Shown here: positions 5,774 to 8,981 of the stretch, piece after piece
Numbering within the stretch: the first letter of the stretch is position 1
Layout: the number at the start of each line of letters is the position of its first letter
Assembly: GCF_001509795.1 (NCBI RefSeq)
Contig: NZ_LLZN01000105.1
Span: forward strand, 1-8,981
Length of the DNA stretch: 8,981 bases
Direction: 5' to 3'
Origin: Streptomyces sp. NRRL WC-3605
GTDB taxonomy: Bacteria > Actinomycetota > Actinomycetes > Streptomycetales > Streptomycetaceae
Notes under the pieces: model-generated
What the model was told of the DNA's origin: nothing
The model's database searches: none
The model's input: only the letters and a program-made list of their open reading frames with translations
Translations under genes and position numbers: made by a program

Positions 5774-6520
5774 TTGAGCGTTCCGTACGAGACCACAGCG
5801 TACGAACCACCCGAGTCGCCGGAGTCTCCGGAGGAGCACCTCGCGCGGCTCCTGGGCCGTGCCCTGAACTCCTTCGAGCTGCCCGACGAGAGCCTGCGGC
5901 GCCTGGACTGCGCGCTCGCCCACGACAGTTCGCTGCACTCCGCGCACCACAGCGCGGGACTGCACCGTGAGACGTACCGGCACACCTGGCTGCTCGCCGA
6001 CGGTTCGGCGCTCACGCTGTGGGAGCTCGTGCACAACACCGCGCGCGGCGGCGCCCCGCAGCACGAGGTGTACGTGGACGAGGAGGAGCTGCGCGCCGCG
6101 ACCGAGCGGCTTCCCCTGCCCCCGGACACGCCGGACTTCGAGCTGCCGGTGACCGTGCAGCTGTCGACGTCGGCCGCTCCCCGGCACGGTTTCGTGCCGG
6201 AGGACTCGGCGGACCACGCGCGGCGGCTGCTGCGCCGCGCGGAGAACGCGGACCGGCCGGGCCGTGAGACGGCGGCGCGGCTGGCCACGGCGTGCGGGCA
6301 CCGGATCATGCAGGCGTTCGGGCGTCCCTGGCGGTCGGCGCGCGCGGGCCTGTCCTTCTCGCTCTACGAGCACGCGTTCCTGCTGCGGGACGGCGCGGAG
6401 GCCTCCCTGTGGGAGGTCGAGCACACGGCGACGCCCGACGGGCGGCACATGTGCGAGGTGTACGTCAGCGAGGACGCGGCGCGGACCGCGATGCGGCGGC
6501 GGGCGGCGCAGGTCTCCTGA
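5774..6520 (+). CDS. DUF6227 family protein
   Basis: The 248-aa soluble protein has no signal peptide or membrane segment. I recognise it as the Streptomyces-associated DUF6227 family, whose function is unknown. The first 20 residues are acidic and Pro-rich (EPPESPESPEEHL). Two related halves follow. The first (about 26-112) contains LLADGSALTLWELVHNT and then HEVYVDEEELRAAT. The second (about 152-243) contains LLRDGAEASLWEVEHTAT and then CEVYVSEDAARTAM. A Pro-rich linker (113-150) joins them. The repeated pattern, an LL-x-DG turn, a Trp-Glu strand, a His, then EVYV followed by an acidic helix, suggests a duplicated small alpha/beta domain. TTG at 5774 is supported by GGGAG at 5764-5768 with a 5-nt spacer. 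The gene lies between a terminator hairpin and a convergent small gene, so it is probably a single transcription unit. Confidence 0.85.
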   Translation: MSVPYETTAYEPPESPESPEEHLARLLGRALNSFELPDESLRRLDCALAHDSSLHSAHHSAGLHRETYRHTWLLADGSALTLWELVHNTARGGAPQHEVYVDEEELRAATERLPLPPDTPDFELPVTVQLSTSAAPRHGFVPEDSADHARRLLRRAENADRPGRETAARLATACGHRIMQAFGRPWRSARAGLSFSLYEHAFLLRDGAEASLWEVEHTATPDGRHMCEVYVSEDAARTAMRRRAAQVS

Positions 6521-6521
6521 G

Positions 6522-6545
6522 GTACCGGCCGGCGCCGGCGGCCGA
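6522..6545. terminator. GC-rich palindrome between convergent genes
   Basis: The 33-nt gap between the DUF6227 stop and the end of the convergent small membrane gene contains GCCGGCGCCGGC, a 12-bp palindrome (6528-6539), within a wider GGCC-rich inverted structure. It could terminate transcription from both sides. There is no T tract, and sequence this GC-rich produces palindromes easily, so confidence is low. Confidence 0.3.
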
Positions 6546-6553
6546 CGGCGCGG

Positions 6554-6808
6554 TCAGCGGCCGGTGTTGAGCCGGTGGACCAGGCCGGCGAAGGCGTCGC
6601 GTTCCGCCGGGGTGAGTTCGACCGCCTCCCGGTCGGGGGCGGTCTGCCGCTGCTGCGGAAGCCCGGGGAGCGGCTGGCCGGAGGCCCGCCGCTGGTTCAC
6701 GGGGTGGTAGCGGCGCAGCAGACGCAGGAGCCCCGTCACCCACAGCACGGCCGCCAGGGCGAGGACGACGGGACCCAGGAGCTGGAGGATCGAGACGTGC
6801 TCAGGCAT
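6554..6808 (-). CDS. Small single-pass membrane protein (84 aa)
   Basis: I recognise no named family. The 84-aa product has one hydrophobic helix at about 8-31 (LQLLGPVVLALAAVLWVTGL) followed at once by a basic LLRRYHPVNQRR. By the positive-inside rule this suggests an outside N-terminus and a cytoplasmic tail. The tail is Pro/Gln-rich (about 44-60) and ends in a short predicted helix (ELTPAERDAFAGLVHRL, 64-80). ATG at 6808 is preceded by GGGAG only 2 nt away, closer than the normal spacing. The frame stays open upstream, but the extra residues would come from the dyad-containing intergenic region. It lies 129 nt downstream of fruA on the same strand, separated by a strong inverted repeat, so it may have its own promoter or receive limited read-through. 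Function unknown. Confidence 0.72.
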   Translation of the reverse strand: MPEHVSILQLLGPVVLALAAVLWVTGLLRLLRRYHPVNQRRASGQPLPGLPQQRQTAPDREAVELTPAERDAFAGLVHRLNTGR

Positions 6809-6824
6809 GTCTCCCAGTAGACAC

Positions 6825-6854
6825 CACGGTCCGGGCCGAATGCTCCGGACCGTG
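6825..6854 (-). terminator. 10-bp perfect inverted repeat after fruA
   Basis: CACGGTCCGG (6825-6834) and CCGGACCGTG (6845-6854) are perfectly complementary around a 10-nt spacer. On the minus strand the hairpin forms about 84 nt after the fruA stop and is followed by TGGTGTCTAC, which is only modestly T-rich. A terminator is the simplest reading. Because it lies just 17-46 nt upstream of the small membrane gene's ATG, it could instead be an operator or attenuator for that gene. Confidence 0.55.
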
Positions 6855-6937
6855 ACGTATCTCGCAGGAGCCGTGAACCACCCACAGCGACCCAACCGGG
6901 ACAGGCGACGCCCCTCTCCGCCGCTGGGCCCCGCGTC

Positions 6938-8917
6938 TCAGGCAGCGACCGGCTGCTGCCCGGCGTCGGACTCCTGGGCGCCGGCGGCCGGGGTGCCGTC
7001 GGGTGCCGTGCGGCGCATGCCCTTGAGCAGGACGACGAGACCGGCCGTGACCGCCGTACCGGCCGCGATGGCCAGGAGGTAGAGGAACGGCTCGCCGATG
7101 AGGAAGGTGACCCAGACGCCGCCGTGGGGTGCGCGCAGGGTCGAGCCGAAGGCCATGGTGAGGGCACCGGTGACCGCGCCGCCCGCCATGGACGCGGGGA
7201 TGACCCGCAGCGGGTCGGCGGCGGCGAAGGGGATGGCGCCTTCACTGATGAAGGAGGCGCCGAGGACCCAGGCGGCCTTGCCGTTCTCGCGTTCGGCCGG
7301 GGTGAAGAGCTTGCGGCGCAGGGTGGTGGCCAGGGCCATGCCCAGGGGCGGGACCATGCCGGCCGCCATGACGGCGGCCATGACCTTCATGGCGGAGTCG
7401 CCGGGGTCCTGCACGGCGATGCCTGCGGTGGCGAAGGCGTAGGCGACCTTGTTGACGGGGCCGCCGAGGTCGAAGCACATCATCAGGCCCAGCAGGACGC
7501 CGAGCAGGACGGCGTTGGAGCCGGACAGACCGCCGAGCCAGTCCGTCATGGCCTTCTGCGCCTGCGCGATGGGCTTGCCGACGACCACGAGCATCAGGAA
7601 GCCGACGGCCATGGAGGACAGCAGCGGGATCACGACGACGGGCATGATGCCGCGCAGCACCGGGGGGATGTCGACGCGCTGGATCGCGAGGACGACACCG
7701 CCGGCGAGGAGACCGGCGACGAGGCCGCCGAGGAATCCGGCGTTGATGGTGAACGCGATCATGCCGCCGACGAAGCCGGGGACGAGTCCTGGCCGGTCGG
7801 CCATGCCGTAGGCGATGTAGCCGGCGAGGACGGGGATCAGGAAGCCGAAGGCGACGCCGCCGATCTGGAAGAGGAGGGCGCCCCAACTGTCGGCCTGCGC
7901 CCAGTCGAAGTGCTCGGTGACGGGCGGGGCCTCGTTGATCCGGTAGCCGCCGATGGCGAACCCGAGGGCGATCAGCAGACCGCCGGCGGCCACGAACGGG
8001 ACCATGTGACTGACGCCGGACATCAGCCAGGTGCGCAGCCGGGTGCCGTAGCCGGTGCCTGGTTCGCCGGCCCGGTCGACGGGGGTGCCGGGCCGGGCTG
8101 CCCGGGTGGTCTCGCCGCGGGCGGCCTTCTCCCGTACGTCGGCGATGAGTTCGGCGGGCCGGTTGATGCCGGCCTTGACGCCGACGTCGACCGTGGGCTT
8201 GCCGGCGAACCGGTCCTTCTCGCGTACGGGCACGTCGTGGGCGAGGATCACGCCGTCCGCGGCGGCGATGACGGCGGGGTCGAGCCGGGTGAAGCCGGCC
8301 GAGCCCTGGGTCTCGACGACGAGTTCGACGCCCGCGTCCCGCCCGGCGTTCTCCAGGGCCTCGGCGGCCATGTAGGTGTGGGCGATACCGGTGGGGCAGG
8401 AGGTGACGGCGACGATCCGGAAGGGACGCGCCGTGGTGCCGGTGTCGTCGTCGGCCGGGGCGTCGGGGGCGGGGGTCCGCTCACCCCGGATGAGCGCGGC
8501 CGCCGACTCGGCGTCCTGGGCGGCGCGCAGGGCGTCGGTGAACGCGCTGTCCATGAGCTGCCGGGCGAGCGACGACAGGATCGTGAGGTGGGCGTCGTCC
8601 GCTCCGGCCGGGGCGGCGATGAGGAAGATCAGGTCGGCGGGCCCGTCGGCGGCGCCGAAGTCGACGCCGGCGGTGCTGCGTCCGAAGGCGAGCGTCGGCT
8701 CGGTGACATGGCTGCTGCGGCAGTGCGGGATGCCGATGCCGCCCTCGAGCCCGGTGGGCATCTGCGCCTCGCGGGCGGCGACGTCGGCGAGGAAGCCGTC
8801 GAGGTCGGTCACCCGGCCCTGGGCGGCCATGCGCTCGGCGAGGGCGCGTGCCGCGGCCTCCTTGGTGTCGGCGGTCAGGTCGAGGTCGACCAGGTCCGCC
8901 GTGATCATGTCGCTCAT
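6938..8917 (-). CDS. fruA: PTS fructose transporter, fused IIA-IIB-IIC
   Basis: This permease takes up fructose and phosphorylates it, normally to fructose 1-phosphate, passing phosphate from HPr through IIA and IIB to the sugar. The 659-aa protein has three domains. IIA (about 1-145) has the active-site His in GIGIPHCRS (H65). A Pro/Asp/Thr linker precedes IIB (about 166-265), whose phospho-acceptor Cys is in TSCPTGIAHTYMAAEAL (C174). IIC (about 290-635) is a multi-pass membrane domain with FDLGGPVNK (482-490) and SEGAIPFAAADP (558-569), the conserved sugar-binding Glu loop. A 24-residue hydrophilic tail ends the protein. All key residues are present, and length and A-B-C order match actinobacterial FruA. 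ATG at 8917 has AAGGAG 6 nt upstream (8924-8929). In Streptomyces fruA is known to follow fruR and fruK in an operon; those would lie beyond the right edge and cannot be seen here. Confidence 0.96.
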   Translation of the reverse strand: MSDMITADLVDLDLTADTKEAAARALAERMAAQGRVTDLDGFLADVAAREAQMPTGLEGGIGIPHCRSSHVTEPTLAFGRSTAGVDFGAADGPADLIFLIAAPAGADDAHLTILSSLARQLMDSAFTDALRAAQDAESAAALIRGERTPAPDAPADDDTGTTARPFRIVAVTSCPTGIAHTYMAAEALENAGRDAGVELVVETQGSAGFTRLDPAVIAAADGVILAHDVPVREKDRFAGKPTVDVGVKAGINRPAELIADVREKAARGETTRAARPGTPVDRAGEPGTGYGTRLRTWLMSGVSHMVPFVAAGGLLIALGFAIGGYRINEAPPVTEHFDWAQADSWGALLFQIGGVAFGFLIPVLAGYIAYGMADRPGLVPGFVGGMIAFTINAGFLGGLVAGLLAGGVVLAIQRVDIPPVLRGIMPVVVIPLLSSMAVGFLMLVVVGKPIAQAQKAMTDWLGGLSGSNAVLLGVLLGLMMCFDLGGPVNKVAYAFATAGIAVQDPGDSAMKVMAAVMAAGMVPPLGMALATTLRRKLFTPAERENGKAAWVLGASFISEGAIPFAAADPLRVIPASMAGGAVTGALTMAFGSTLRAPHGGVWVTFLIGEPFLYLLAIAAGTAVTAGLVVLLKGMRRTAPDGTPAAGAQESDAGQQPVAA

Positions 8918-8957
8918 CGCGGGCTCCTTCGCACGCGTATCGCCCCGGGAGTCCGGT

Positions 8958-8977
8958 GGGCGGGGGTGGGGGCGGGG
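8958..8977 (+). other. G-quadruplex-forming motif just upstream of fruA
   Basis: G runs of 3, 5, 5 and 4 are separated by single-base loops (C, T, C), the arrangement expected to give the most stable G-quadruplexes. The motif is on the plus strand, which is the template for fruA, 41-60 nt before its ATG. Transcripts reading into fruA would carry the complementary C-rich sequence. Folding is inferred. Confidence 0.55.
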
Positions 8978-8981
8978 ACGG

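Noticed and set aside
4648..6309. A 553-codon minus-strand frame
   Set aside because: It shadows the transpeptidase and DUF6227 genes, whose conserved motifs are clear, and it has no recognisable domain.
8914..8981. 3' end of fruK overlapping the fruA start by ATGA
   Set aside because: A frame ending in the TGA inside ATGA is open to the window edge, but the visible 20 or so codons are too few and too C-rich to recognise as fruK; a non-coding spacer is equally possible.

Overview
The window looks like core chromosome from a Streptomyces or a close relative. Base composition is very GC-rich, third codon positions are almost all G or C, GTG and TTG starts occur beside ATG, and several proteins (a DUF6227 family protein, an orphan RcpC/SAF-type membrane protein, two small actinobacterial proteins) are ones I associate with Streptomyces. 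The order mscL ... lipoprotein L,D-transpeptidase ... DUF6227 ... fruA matches what I remember of the fructose PTS (fru) neighbourhood of Streptomyces; that is recall, not a search.

Layout from left to right. Positions 1-189 are non-coding, with three 16-bp imperfect tandem repeats and two DnaA-box-like sequences. On the plus strand follow a Pro/Ser-rich, single-pass RcpC/CpaB-like protein (190-810) and the mechanosensitive channel mscL (940-1398). A 58-aa acidic protein lies on the minus strand (1439-1615) and converges on mscL. A plus-strand run then carries an LtrA-family multi-pass membrane protein (1823-3061), a P1 (S58, DmpA/ThnT-type) peptidase that is frameshifted near 3960 (3149-4175), a lipoprotein L,D-transpeptidase (4357-5586) and a DUF6227 protein made of two related halves (5774-6520). 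The right third is on the minus strand: an 84-aa single-pass membrane protein (6554-6808) and the fused fructose PTS permease IIA-IIB-IIC, fruA (6938-8917), whose upstream partners lie beyond the right edge.

These are mostly independent housekeeping transcription units rather than one pathway. Several act at the cell envelope: osmotic release (MscL), cell-wall 3-3 cross-linking (L,D-transpeptidase), and sugar uptake with phosphorylation (FruA). Likely terminators sit after the transpeptidase and after fruA. A perfect 15-bp palindrome lies in the probable promoter of the DUF6227 gene.

I found no mobile element, CRISPR array, tRNA or rRNA, phage gene or toxin-antitoxin pair, and no convincing undescribed multi-gene system. 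The points most worth a second look are the frameshift in the peptidase, the palindrome before DUF6227, the internal duplication in DUF6227, the 10-bp dyad after fruA and two strong G-quadruplex motifs.
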